5,062 nt of DNA, taken from contig DOHJ01000227.1 of assembly GCA_003535335.1 (NCBI GenBank), forward strand, positions 1 to 5,062, given 5' to 3'. Shown piece after piece: positions 1 through 5,062 of the stretch. Below the pieces are notes generated by a model. It had not been told where the DNA came from and ran no database searches. It saw only the letters and a program-made list of their open reading frames with translations. Within the stretch, counting starts at the first letter, position 1. Each line of letters begins with the position of its first letter. Source of the DNA: Paracoccaceae bacterium (lineage in GTDB: Bacteria > Pseudomonadota > Alphaproteobacteria > Rhodobacterales > Rhodobacteraceae). The translations under genes and the position numbers were made by a program.

Positions 1-24
1 CCCTACACGACGCTCTTCCGATCT
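1..24. other. Illumina adapter remnant (not genomic)
   Basis: The first 24 bases (beginning CCCTACACGACGC and ending CTTCCGATCT) match the 3' end of the standard Illumina TruSeq/universal read-1 adapter, up to the exact base where library inserts begin. The sequence from base 25 continues the open permease frame on the minus strand, so the genomic part starts at base 25. Reading the permease through the adapter would add eight spurious residues (RSEERRVG). This is a trimming artefact left at a contig end and should be masked. Confidence 0.97.
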
Positions 25-1017
25 TGTCTGGGCGTGCTTACCGTTGATACCGCATTCATCTGTGACCACAACCTCGATTACTTGCAGCCCGTCACCGGCG
101 GCTTGCAGCGCATCCTGGCGCTTGCCATCGGCAAAGTCCAGCGACAGGGCGGCGCGAAATTCGTCCAGTGCGTCGGGGCTGGCCTCAAGCACCAGCGCGT
201 CACCGGCCAGCAGTTTTGTGGCGTTTGCATGGCCGTAACGCCGTTTGCCATCGCGGATCAGGCCAAGAATGGCAACATCGTTTTTATCAGCAATTTCATA
301 GAGTTCACGAACCCGTTTGCCGATGTGGCCGGATTTTTCCGGCACGGTCAGCTCGGCAATATATTGGCCCATGTCCGCCATCGGATCGCTGGCCTCGCTG
401 GCATTTTTGCCCAGCGGGATAAAGCGCCAGCCGATAAAGGCCACGAATAGCAGGCCCGCAATTGCGGTGATGCCACCGACGGGGGCGAAATCAAACATCT
501 TGAACGGCGCGCCCAGACTGTCTTCGCGGATGGTGGCAATGATGATGTTGGGCGGGGTGCCGATCAGCGTCACCATGCCGCCAAGGATGGTGGCAAAGGA
601 CAGCGGCATCAAGGAAAGACCGGGCACACGACCGGCCTTGCGCGCGGTCTGGATGTCGACCGGCATCAACAGGGCCAACGCCGCCACATTGTTCATAAAC
701 GCCGATAAAACCCCGCCGATTGCCCCCATCAGGGCAATATGCGACCCCAGTTTTCGACTGCTGTCAACCAGTGTTCGGGTGATTAAAAACACCGCCCCTG
801 ATCGCACCAGACCGGCCGAAACCACCAGCACCAGCGCCACCACGATAGTGGCTGGATGCCCGAATCCGTCAAAGGCGCCTTTGACCGGGATCACGCCCAG
901 CACCACGCCCGCCATCAGGGCGGCAAAGGCCACCAGATCATAACGGAACCTGCCCCAGAGCAATAATCCGAAAACAGCGCCGAACAGGGCAAACAGGGTA
1001 ATTTGGTCAGTGGTCAC
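25..1017 (-). CDS. SLC13-family permease with TrkA-C domain, 3' end missing
   Basis: Inner-membrane secondary transporter of the SLC13/CitM/ArsB-like (ion transporter superfamily) type; related proteins move dicarboxylates, sulfate or other anions, and the substrate cannot be told here. 331 residues are present, roughly the first half of a family usually near 590 residues. Hydrophobic segments lie at about 6-22, 27-44, 56-72, 92-120, 136-160 and 178-200. Two family signatures are visible: MNNVAALALLMPV (108-120) and GTPPNIII (153-160). A cytoplasmic TrkA-C (RCK-C) domain spans about 217-290, with a second apparently starting near 312 before the break. The GTG start is supported by AGGAG eight bases upstream and an in-frame TAA seven codons upstream; an in-frame TTG two codons upstream lies too close to the AGGAG. 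The gene is divergent from yebC. Its C-terminal membrane half is lost to the contig end and adapter, so this is a partial gene, not evidence of a pseudogene. Confidence 0.9.
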
Positions 1018-1025
1018 AAGCAATG

Positions 1026-1030
1026 CTCCT
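1026..1030 (-). promoter_or_regulatory. Ribosome binding site deciding the GTG start of the permease
   Basis: On the minus strand AGGAG lies eight bases before the GTG at 1017-1015. No in-frame ATG exists between the upstream in-frame TAA and this GTG, so the Shine-Dalgarno decides the start. The in-frame TTG at 1023-1021 would leave only two bases of spacing. Confidence 0.7.
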
Positions 1031-1062
1031 ATAATTTAGCCCTTTGAAACCGATTCCGCGCC

Positions 1063-1083
1063 GCTTTGCAATGTTGTGCAAGC
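1063..1083. promoter_or_regulatory. Inverted repeat between divergent permease and yebC
   Basis: TTGCA (1066-1070) and TGCAA (1077-1081) form a perfect 5-base inverted repeat with a 6-base spacer. It extends to GC/GC on the outside (1063-1064 and 1082-1083) if one T is bulged. It lies about midway between the two divergent start codons and overlaps the possible yebC -35. It could be an operator for either gene. Short repeats of this size also arise by chance, so this is only a candidate. Confidence 0.3.
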
Positions 1084-1102
1084 GCCGTGAGTGATTTATA
1101 GA
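1074..1102 (+). promoter_or_regulatory. Possible sigma-70-type promoter of yebC
   Basis: TTGTGC (1074-1079) and TATAGA (1097-1102) are separated by 17 bases. The -10 matches four of six consensus positions and the -35 matches three. Transcription would begin near 1109, leaving a leader of about 30 bases before the yebC ATG. No comparably good promoter was found for the permease on the opposite strand. Confidence 0.35.
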
Positions 1103-1138
1103 AGGCCGGAAATAGATTTATTCGACGGAGAGAACAGC

Positions 1139-1879
1139 ATGGCAGGTCACTCAAAATGGGCAAATATCCAGCACCGCAAGGGGCGCCAAGATAAACTGCG
1201 CTCGAAACTGTTTTCCAAGCTGGCCAAGGAAATTACCGTGGCTGCCAAAATGGGCGACCCCGATCCCGACAACAACCCGCGTCTGCGCATGGCGGTCAAA
1301 GAGGCTAAATCGCAATCGGTGCCCAAAGACGTGATTGACCGCGCGATTAAAAAATCGGTGGCCGGCGAGGGCGCAAATTACGATGAAATCCGCTATGAGG
1401 GTTACGGGCCAAACGGGGTTGCGGTGATTGTCGAGGCGATGACCGATAACAAAAACCGCACCGCGTCCACTGTGCGCTCGCTGTTTACCAAAAACGGTGG
1501 CAATCTGGGTGAAACCGGATCGGTCGGTTTTATGTTTGATCGCAAGGGGCAAATTTTCTATCCCGCCGCAATTGGTGACGAAGACACGGTGATGATGGCA
1601 GCCCTTGAGGCCGGAGCGGATGATGTCGAGAGCAGTGAAGATGGCCATCTGATTTACTGTGAAAATAGTGATCTGCATCAGGTTTCGACAGCACTGGAAA
1701 CCGGGCTGGGCGAACCCGAGACCGCCAAACTGGTTTGGGTTCCGAACATTTCTACCGAGCTTGATTTGGAAGGTATGCAAAAGCTGATGAAGCTGATCGA
1801 TGCGCTGGAAGATGATGACGATGTTCAGCGGGTGACAACGAATTTCGAGGCCAGCGACGAGGTGATGGCGCAGCTTTAA
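1139..1879 (+). CDS. yebC: YebC/TACO1 family translation/regulatory protein
   Basis: Cytoplasmic protein of the YebC/PmpR family (DUF28, COG0217). Members have been described as DNA-binding regulators (PmpR) and more recently as ribosome-associated factors that ease translation of proline-rich stretches; the mitochondrial relative is TACO1. The 246-residue length equals that of E. coli YebC. The N-terminus carries the family signature [14 protein letters not shown] (1-14), followed by a basic helical region to about residue 75 with [19 protein letters not shown] (54-72). Then come EGYGPNGVA (87-95), the TDNKNRT segment (102-108) and [14 protein letters not shown] (120-133), and an acidic C-terminal part with EDDDD near 224-228. 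The ATG at 1139 has GGAG eight bases upstream and gives the conserved start; an upstream in-frame ATG at 1091 would add 16 non-conserved residues. The frequent partner ruvC does not follow. An intrinsic terminator closes the gene, which appears monocistronic. Confidence 0.97.
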   Translation: MAGHSKWANIQHRKGRQDKLRSKLFSKLAKEITVAAKMGDPDPDNNPRLRMAVKEAKSQSVPKDVIDRAIKKSVAGEGANYDEIRYEGYGPNGVAVIVEAMTDNKNRTASTVRSLFTKNGGNLGETGSVGFMFDRKGQIFYPAAIGDEDTVMMAALEAGADDVESSEDGHLIYCENSDLHQVSTALETGLGEPETAKLVWVPNISTELDLEGMQKLMKLIDALEDDDDVQRVTTNFEASDEVMAQL

Positions 1880-1892
1880 GAGGTTAATTATT

Positions 1893-1927
1893 CGGGGCCT
1901 GCGTGGATTACTCAGGCCCTGTTTTTT
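1893..1927 (+). terminator. Intrinsic terminator of yebC
   Basis: The arms CGGGGCCTG (1893-1901) and CAGGCCCTG (1913-1921) pair as a nine-base, GC-rich stem with one G-U wobble and an 11-base loop, followed directly by six Ts (1922-1927). It begins 14 bases after the yebC stop. The opposite strand lacks a U tract after the hairpin, so it is convincing only for yebC and not for the convergent hydrolase. Confidence 0.9.
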
Positions 1928-1939
1928 GATCGAATTATT

Positions 1940-2911
1940 TTACATCCACTTGGCAACATAACCGCCGACCATCTCATGGGCCAGATAGCCATAGAATTTA
2001 TGCGGGTTTGAACGACCATTCGAAGCATAACAGTTGTAAATTCTTTTATCCTCGATGGAATTCAGGAATTCCCAGCGTTTCATCAACCGGTAATCGCCTT
2101 TCATGGTCGCGTCATGGGCAACAAAATCATCCTTAGCCGCAATGTTCACCCAATCGTGGATGATGTTTTCCGGGTATCTGTCTTTGTCACGTTCATGGCC
2201 GTCATACAGGTTTCGCTTCACGCCGGCTTCGCCCAGCGGACAACCCAGCGTGAGCCAGAGATTAACCTTGGGATTGTTGGCGCGCACATCTCTATATTCG
2301 CTCATGCGTGAAAATTTCCACAAAACATCATAGCTGACCATGCAGCCCATAGAATGGGAAATCAGACAAATATCATCGCCATTGATCAGGGCAGGTTTCA
2401 ATTTATCCTGCAAACGGTCTCTGACTTCGGAGCCAACCTTGCGGGTTAAAAGATATGCCCCCATATCCGCCGTTGCGTGGCTGATTGCGGCCATGTTTAA
2501 AAAGGTTGCGGTGGTAATGGCCGAAATCGTGCTAAAGGCCCGCACAGCATCATCCAGCCATCTGTAATCGATATTATCACGCAAAATTTTACTGTAAGCC
2601 GTTTTGGAGTGTTTGGAGATTGCGCCAAGCGTGTCTATTGTTTGCTCAACTCCGTTATGGGGCAAGCATGGCGCATTTCCAAAGTCCGGATCGGTTTGGC
2701 TTAGATCGTCTTGGGCAGTTTTTAACAGACGGTTGTTAACATCCCCGTAATAGACAAAATCGATTGGTATCTGGCCGGTTTCAAGCTGCGCCGCTTTGGG
2801 CGGATTCACCCGTTTAACCCCTTGAATAAGGGCTTTTTTCTGCAATTCTTCATAAGGGGCCTTGGCAGGTTTTGTGTTGCGGCCATGGATAATTATGATG
2901 CGTTTTGACAT
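1940..2911 (-). CDS. Alpha/beta-hydrolase-fold protein of unknown function
   Basis: A 323-residue protein I cannot assign to a named family. It looks like a cytoplasmic alpha/beta hydrolase (esterase/lipase-like): no signal peptide, a first beta strand ending in IIIIHGRN (5-12, the usual oxyanion-hole HG position), and a nucleophile elbow ICLISHSMGC (181-190) with Ser187 as probable nucleophile. The elbow reads S-H-S-M-G, with Ser in place of the first Gly of G-x-S-x-G. Candidate acids are Asp262 or Asp267 (KDDFVAHD, 260-267); candidate histidines are His312 (YLAHEMVGG) or His304. Residues about 127-155 are fairly hydrophobic and could be a lid or surface helix. The ATG has AGGTG five bases upstream. 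Sampled stretches are about 44% GC against about 58% in neighbouring genes, suggesting transfer. It is convergent with yebC and downstream of the LysR gene on the same strand, but probably has its own promoter. Substrate unknown. Confidence 0.75.
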   Translation of the reverse strand: MSKRIIIIHGRNTKPAKAPYEELQKKALIQGVKRVNPPKAAQLETGQIPIDFVYYGDVNNRLLKTAQDDLSQTDPDFGNAPCLPHNGVEQTIDTLGAISKHSKTAYSKILRDNIDYRWLDDAVRAFSTISAITTATFLNMAAISHATADMGAYLLTRKVGSEVRDRLQDKLKPALINGDDICLISHSMGCMVSYDVLWKFSRMSEYRDVRANNPKVNLWLTLGCPLGEAGVKRNLYDGHERDKDRYPENIIHDWVNIAAKDDFVAHDATMKGDYRLMKRWEFLNSIEDKRIYNCYASNGRSNPHKFYGYLAHEMVGGYVAKWM

Positions 2912-2947
2912 GTTTACACCTATAATAATTTTCTAAAATAATGCGCT

Positions 2948-2956
2948 AGCATAGCA
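2948..2956 (-). promoter_or_regulatory. Possible extended -10 promoter of the hydrolase gene
   Basis: On the minus strand the sequence reads TGC then TATGCT, an extended -10 (TGn plus a 4/6 match to TATAAT). It would start transcription about 30 bases before the hydrolase ATG at 2911. No good -35 is visible, which fits an extended -10 type but weakens the call. The surrounding intergenic sequence is strongly AT-rich. Confidence 0.35.
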
Positions 2957-2977
2957 CATTTTTGCTCTTAATCGTAG

Positions 2978-3000
2978 AAAAAACTGTTGGCATCCTGCAA
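2978..3000 (-). terminator. Weak candidate terminator of the LysR gene
   Basis: On the minus strand, TTGCA-GGA-TGCCAA folds into a short five-pair stem with a bulged C, followed by CAG and then six Ts. It sits 18 bases after the LysR stop codon and before the hydrolase. The stem is short and AT-rich, so termination would be inefficient and readthrough into the hydrolase is possible. Confidence 0.3.
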
Positions 3001-3017
3001 GAGGTGTGTTGCGGGCT

Positions 3018-3899
3018 TCAGGCAATCAACCACTGCTTTGCGGTATCTATGACCGCGTGGCTTAATGGCTGTAATGCCGGGCCAGCCACGCGGTTGAATT
3101 GCCAAAACAGCGGCACATCATAAACCGGATTTACGCCAAAACTGATCAACCGACCCGAGTCAATATGATCGCAAACCAGTCTTTGCGGATTTAACCCCCA
3201 TCCCAGCCCTTCAATCGCGGCCTCGACAAAGCCCCGGGTTGACGGCAGCATATGCGCCGGAGGAGTGATGGGTTTGCCAAATTCGCGCCTTAACCAGTGG
3301 TGTTGCGAGCGGTCCTTGCGGTTAAATACCAGCATCGGCGCAGCTTTGGCGGCGGCTTGATCAAAACCGTCAGGGAAATACCGGCTGGCAAATTCGGGGC
3401 TGGCCGTGGCCAGATAACGCAATGAGCCAAGCGCAATCGCATCACAGCCCTGCACGGGTTTGGCATGTGCGCTGACCGCGGCCGTTGCTTGGCCCCTGCG
3501 CAACCAGTCGGCGCTAAAATCCTGATCATCGGTGCTGATATCAAATAAAAAACCATCCGCTTTGGCCATGGCTTTGATAAACCACGTATCCAGACTGTCG
3601 GCATTCACCACCACCCGGATCGGGGTGGGACCAGCAGCAGGCAACACCCCGTTTAAATCGGAGCCAAGCGCGGTTTCCAGCAATGCCACCTCTTGGGCAT
3701 GGCGAAACAAACGCTGGCCTGCTGCCGTGGCCGTGGCCGGATTGCCGCGAATGATCAGCACAGAACCCAGTCGATCCTCCAGGCACTTGATCCGTTGTGA
3801 AATAGCCGACTGGGTGACGTGCAGCGTTGCGGCGGCGGCTTCAAAGCTGCCAGTCTGGATGATGGCGCGCAGGGCGGCAAGCTGTGTGTAATCCATCAT
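3018..3899 (-). CDS. argP: LysR-family regulator, ArgP/LysG type
   Basis: Cytoplasmic transcriptional regulator of 293 residues, the usual LysR length. The winged helix-turn-helix covers about 3-60, with the recognition helix in TQSAISQRIKCLEDRLG (29-45); a linker helix follows to about 80, and the co-inducer domain starts near 92. Features typical of the ArgP/IciA/LysG branch are VVVNADSLDTWFI (96-108), LRYLATASPEFASRYFPDG (160-178) and a VFNRKD segment (191-196). ArgP and LysG bind lysine or arginine and activate the linked exporter gene; that fits here because a LysE/ArgO exporter is divergent 82 bases away. The basic-amino-acid ligand is inferred from family and context. Two consecutive ATGs (3899 and 3896) could start it; the only purine-rich element is an AGGA 12 bases before the first, so initiation may be weak. 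An in-frame TAA nine codons upstream excludes a longer protein. Confidence 0.88.
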   Translation of the reverse strand: MMDYTQLAALRAIIQTGSFEAAAATLHVTQSAISQRIKCLEDRLGSVLIIRGNPATATAAGQRLFRHAQEVALLETALGSDLNGVLPAAGPTPIRVVVNADSLDTWFIKAMAKADGFLFDISTDDQDFSADWLRRGQATAAVSAHAKPVQGCDAIALGSLRYLATASPEFASRYFPDGFDQAAAKAAPMLVFNRKDRSQHHWLRREFGKPITPPAHMLPSTRGFVEAAIEGLGWGLNPQRLVCDHIDSGRLISFGVNPVYDVPLFWQFNRVAGPALQPLSHAVIDTAKQWLIA

Positions 3900-3931
3900 T
3901 AGAATTATTAATCCTGAAGCAGTTTAATTAA

Positions 3932-3958
3932 TTACACTAATCAAACCCATTAGATTAA
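3932..3958. promoter_or_regulatory. Candidate LysR operator between regulator and exporter
   Basis: CTAAT (3937-3941) and ATTAG (3949-3953) form a perfect inverted repeat around a 7-base spacer. After two unpaired bases on each side the symmetry resumes with TTA (3932-3934) and TAA (3956-3958). This is 8 of 10 symmetric positions in the only intergenic region shared by the regulator and exporter, 24-50 bases before the exporter ATG. A possible exporter promoter, TTAATT (3928-3933) and TAGATT (3951-3956) with 17-base spacing, overlaps it. LysR proteins usually bind such dyads at divergent promoters. The symmetric T/A pair has 13 rather than the classical 11 bases between it, and the region is AT-rich, so chance is not excluded. 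Confidence 0.45.
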
Positions 3959-3981
3959 CCCTGTCAAGAAAAGGAAACATA

Positions 3982-4578
3982 ATGCAAACATTTCTGGCAG
4001 GATTTATACTGGGTTTCAGCCTGATTTTGGCAATTGGCGCGCAAAATGCCTTTGTTTTACGCCAAGGTTTGCGGCGTGAATATTTGCTGGCGGTTTGCAG
4101 TTTTTGCGCGATCTCCGACGCCATTCTGATCGCCATCGGCGTTAGCAGTTTCAAGCTGATATCGGGCTTGTTGCCATGGGTTGGGCCGGCGTTTCTTTAT
4201 GGGGGTGTTGCATTCTTAATCTGGTATGGCTGGCGAAATTTCAGATCGGCCTTGCGCGGCGGGGCACAGTTGCAAGCCTCTGAAATAAAATCAAATAATA
4301 TAAAAAAGACGCTACTCACCTGTCTGGCATTAACCTGGCTAAACCCGCATGCCTGGCTGGATACTGTGGTGCTTGTGGGCACGATTTCCAGCAAATACGC
4401 AAACCCGGTCACCTTTGGCGCAGGTGCCATGCTGGCCTCGTTCACATTTTTCTTTTTGCTGGGTTACGGTGCGCGTCTGTTGGCCCCGCTTTTTGCGCGG
4501 CCCACGGCATGGCGCCTGCTGGATTTAATCGTGGCGATCACCATGTGGCTGATTGCGGCGACCCTGTTGGTTAAATGA
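3982..4578 (+). CDS. LysE/ArgO-family basic amino acid exporter
   Basis: Inner-membrane exporter of 198 residues in the LysE/ArgO family, which expels lysine and/or arginine and guards against toxic internal levels. Six hydrophobic segments lie at about 4-24, 36-56, 64-84, 111-133, 143-164 and 178-196, matching the LysE fold. Diagnostic motifs are GAQNAFVLRQG (19-29), CAISDA (42-47), GGVAFLIWYG (74-83) and TWLNPHAWLDT (118-128); these closely resemble the same segments of E. coli ArgO and Corynebacterium LysE. The hydrophilic stretch after segment three (about 87-110) is the variable cytoplasmic loop, and its coding sequence is locally AT-rich. AAGGAA five bases before the ATG is a good ribosome site. 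It is divergent from the ArgP-like regulator that probably activates it, and is followed on the same strand by a DMT transporter. Whether it prefers arginine or lysine cannot be read from sequence, so no symbol is given. Confidence 0.93.
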   Translation: MQTFLAGFILGFSLILAIGAQNAFVLRQGLRREYLLAVCSFCAISDAILIAIGVSSFKLISGLLPWVGPAFLYGGVAFLIWYGWRNFRSALRGGAQLQASEIKSNNIKKTLLTCLALTWLNPHAWLDTVVLVGTISSKYANPVTFGAGAMLASFTFFFLLGYGARLLAPLFARPTAWRLLDLIVAITMWLIAATLLVK

Positions 4579-4616
4579 GCCTTGCCAAAACCTGACATCT
4601 GGTATCCATTACCTGA

Positions 4617-5062
4617 ATGCAAAATGCGCAACATAATCAACGCCCCGTCTGGGGGGTGATCTGGATTCTGGCCACGGGGCTGGCATTTGTGGCTGTGACG
4701 GCCGTTGTCAAACATATCGGCAGCGACGTGCCGCCAGCCGAGGCCGCATTTTTGCGCTATTTGTTGGGGGCGGTTTTTTTAATCCCGATGCTGCGCCCGC
4801 TGATTAAGGCGCAGTTGAACCGCCGCCAGATTATGCTGTTTGGCTGGCGTGGTCTGGCCCATTCTCTGGGGGTTATCCTGTGGTTTTTCGCCATGACCAA
4901 AATCCCGATCGCCGATGTTACAGCAATGAATTATCTGGCACCGATTTACGTAACCATCGGAGCGGCGTTGTTTTTAGGCGAAAAACTGGCTTTTCGCCGG
5001 ATGTTGGCGATTGGCGTGGCCTTGATCGGCGCGTTGATTGTTTTACGCCCGGGTTTTCGCGA
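4617..5062 (+). CDS. EamA/DMT-family transporter, 3' end beyond window
   Basis: Inner-membrane transporter of the drug/metabolite transporter superfamily. 148 residues are present, covering the first EamA repeat of what is normally a two-repeat protein near 290-300 residues with ten membrane helices. Hydrophobic segments lie at about 11-31, 43-63, 73-92, 97-120 and 127-145. Family features are an FLRYLLGAVFLIP segment (45-57), WFFAMTKIPIADVTAMNYLAPIYV (89-112, seen as the aromatic end of helix three and the helix-four motif) and GEKL (121-124) before helix five. The substrate is not predictable; DMT members export amino acids and other metabolites or import compounds such as S-adenosylmethionine. 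A TGA directly precedes the ATG, so no longer frame is possible. There is no clear Shine-Dalgarno. It lies 38 bases after the exporter with no terminator between, so the two are probably cotranscribed. The frame is open to the end of the window. Confidence 0.88.
   Translation, partial: MQNAQHNQRPVWGVIWILATGLAFVAVTAVVKHIGSDVPPAEAAFLRYLLGAVFLIPMLRPLIKAQLNRRQIMLFGWRGLAHSLGVILWFFAMTKIPIADVTAMNYLAPIYVTIGAALFLGEKLAFRRMLAIGVALIGALIVLRPGFR

Noticed and set aside
34..450. 138-codon open frame on the plus strand near the contig end
   Set aside because: It is antisense to the TrkA-C domain of the permease and has no recognisable features of its own.
317..943. 208-codon open frame on the plus strand
   Set aside because: It is antisense to the SLC13 permease, whose minus-strand translation carries clear family motifs; the plus-strand product is low-complexity and Pro/Ala/Thr-rich.
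25..1017. Permease as a pseudogene or a natural truncation
   Set aside because: The frame is intact from start to base 25 and ends exactly where the sequencing adapter begins, so the break is technical.
1151..1780. Long open frame (209 codons) on the minus strand inside yebC
   Set aside because: It lies wholly antisense to a highly conserved, full-length yebC and its translation shows no recognisable domain; it is a by-product of codon usage in the sense gene.
3532..3891. 119-codon open frame on the plus strand
   Set aside because: It is antisense to the N-terminal half of the LysR gene, whose helix-turn-helix is unmistakable.
3900..3981. Lysine riboswitch controlling the exporter
   Set aside because: The intergenic region is only 82 bases, far shorter than a lysine riboswitch, and shows no multi-stem architecture; a LysR protein is the evident regulator.
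4643..4654. CCCC-GTCT-GGGG hairpin as a terminator after the exporter
   Set aside because: The stem has only four pairs, has no T tract and lies inside the start of the DMT coding sequence.
1..5062. CRISPR array, tRNA/rRNA, insertion sequence, phage or defence system
   Set aside because: I saw no regularly spaced repeats, cloverleaf-like sequence, transposase or integrase motifs, or terminal inverted repeats with target duplications; the six genes account for nearly all of the window.

Overview
The window looks like one end of a draft-assembly contig from an alphaproteobacterium, most likely a marine member of the Rhodobacterales. That placement is inference from gene content, moderate GC (about 58% in sampled core stretches) and the style of the proteins; no rRNA or other phylogenetic marker fixes it. 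Bases 1-24 are not genomic. They match the 3' end of the Illumina read-1 adapter and sit directly against the broken permease gene.

Layout: (1) 25-1017, minus strand, the N-terminal part of an SLC13-type (CitM/ArsB-like) permease with a TrkA-C domain, cut off by the adapter. (2) A 121-base divergent intergenic region, then 1139-1879, plus strand, yebC, a complete YebC/TACO1-family protein followed by a clear intrinsic terminator (1893-1927). (3) 1940-2911, minus strand, an AT-richer, unassigned alpha/beta-hydrolase-fold protein, convergent with yebC and apparently with its own promoter. (4) 3018-3899, minus strand, an ArgP/LysG-type LysR regulator, divergent from (5) 3982-4578, plus strand, a LysE/ArgO-family basic amino acid exporter. 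Their 82-base intergenic region contains an inverted repeat that could be the operator. (6) 4617-5062, plus strand, the start of an EamA/DMT-family transporter running off the window 38 bases behind the exporter.

How the genes work together: the clearest unit is the regulator-exporter pair. By analogy with LysG-LysE of Corynebacterium and ArgP-ArgO of E. coli, the regulator would sense intracellular lysine/arginine and switch on the divergent exporter; the DMT transporter is probably cotranscribed with the exporter. yebC is a housekeeping translation/regulatory gene. The hydrolase looks like an accessory insertion between core genes. There is no CRISPR array, tRNA, rRNA, transposase, phage gene or recognisable novel multi-gene system. 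The points most worth a second look are the adapter, the AT-rich hydrolase and the operator candidate.
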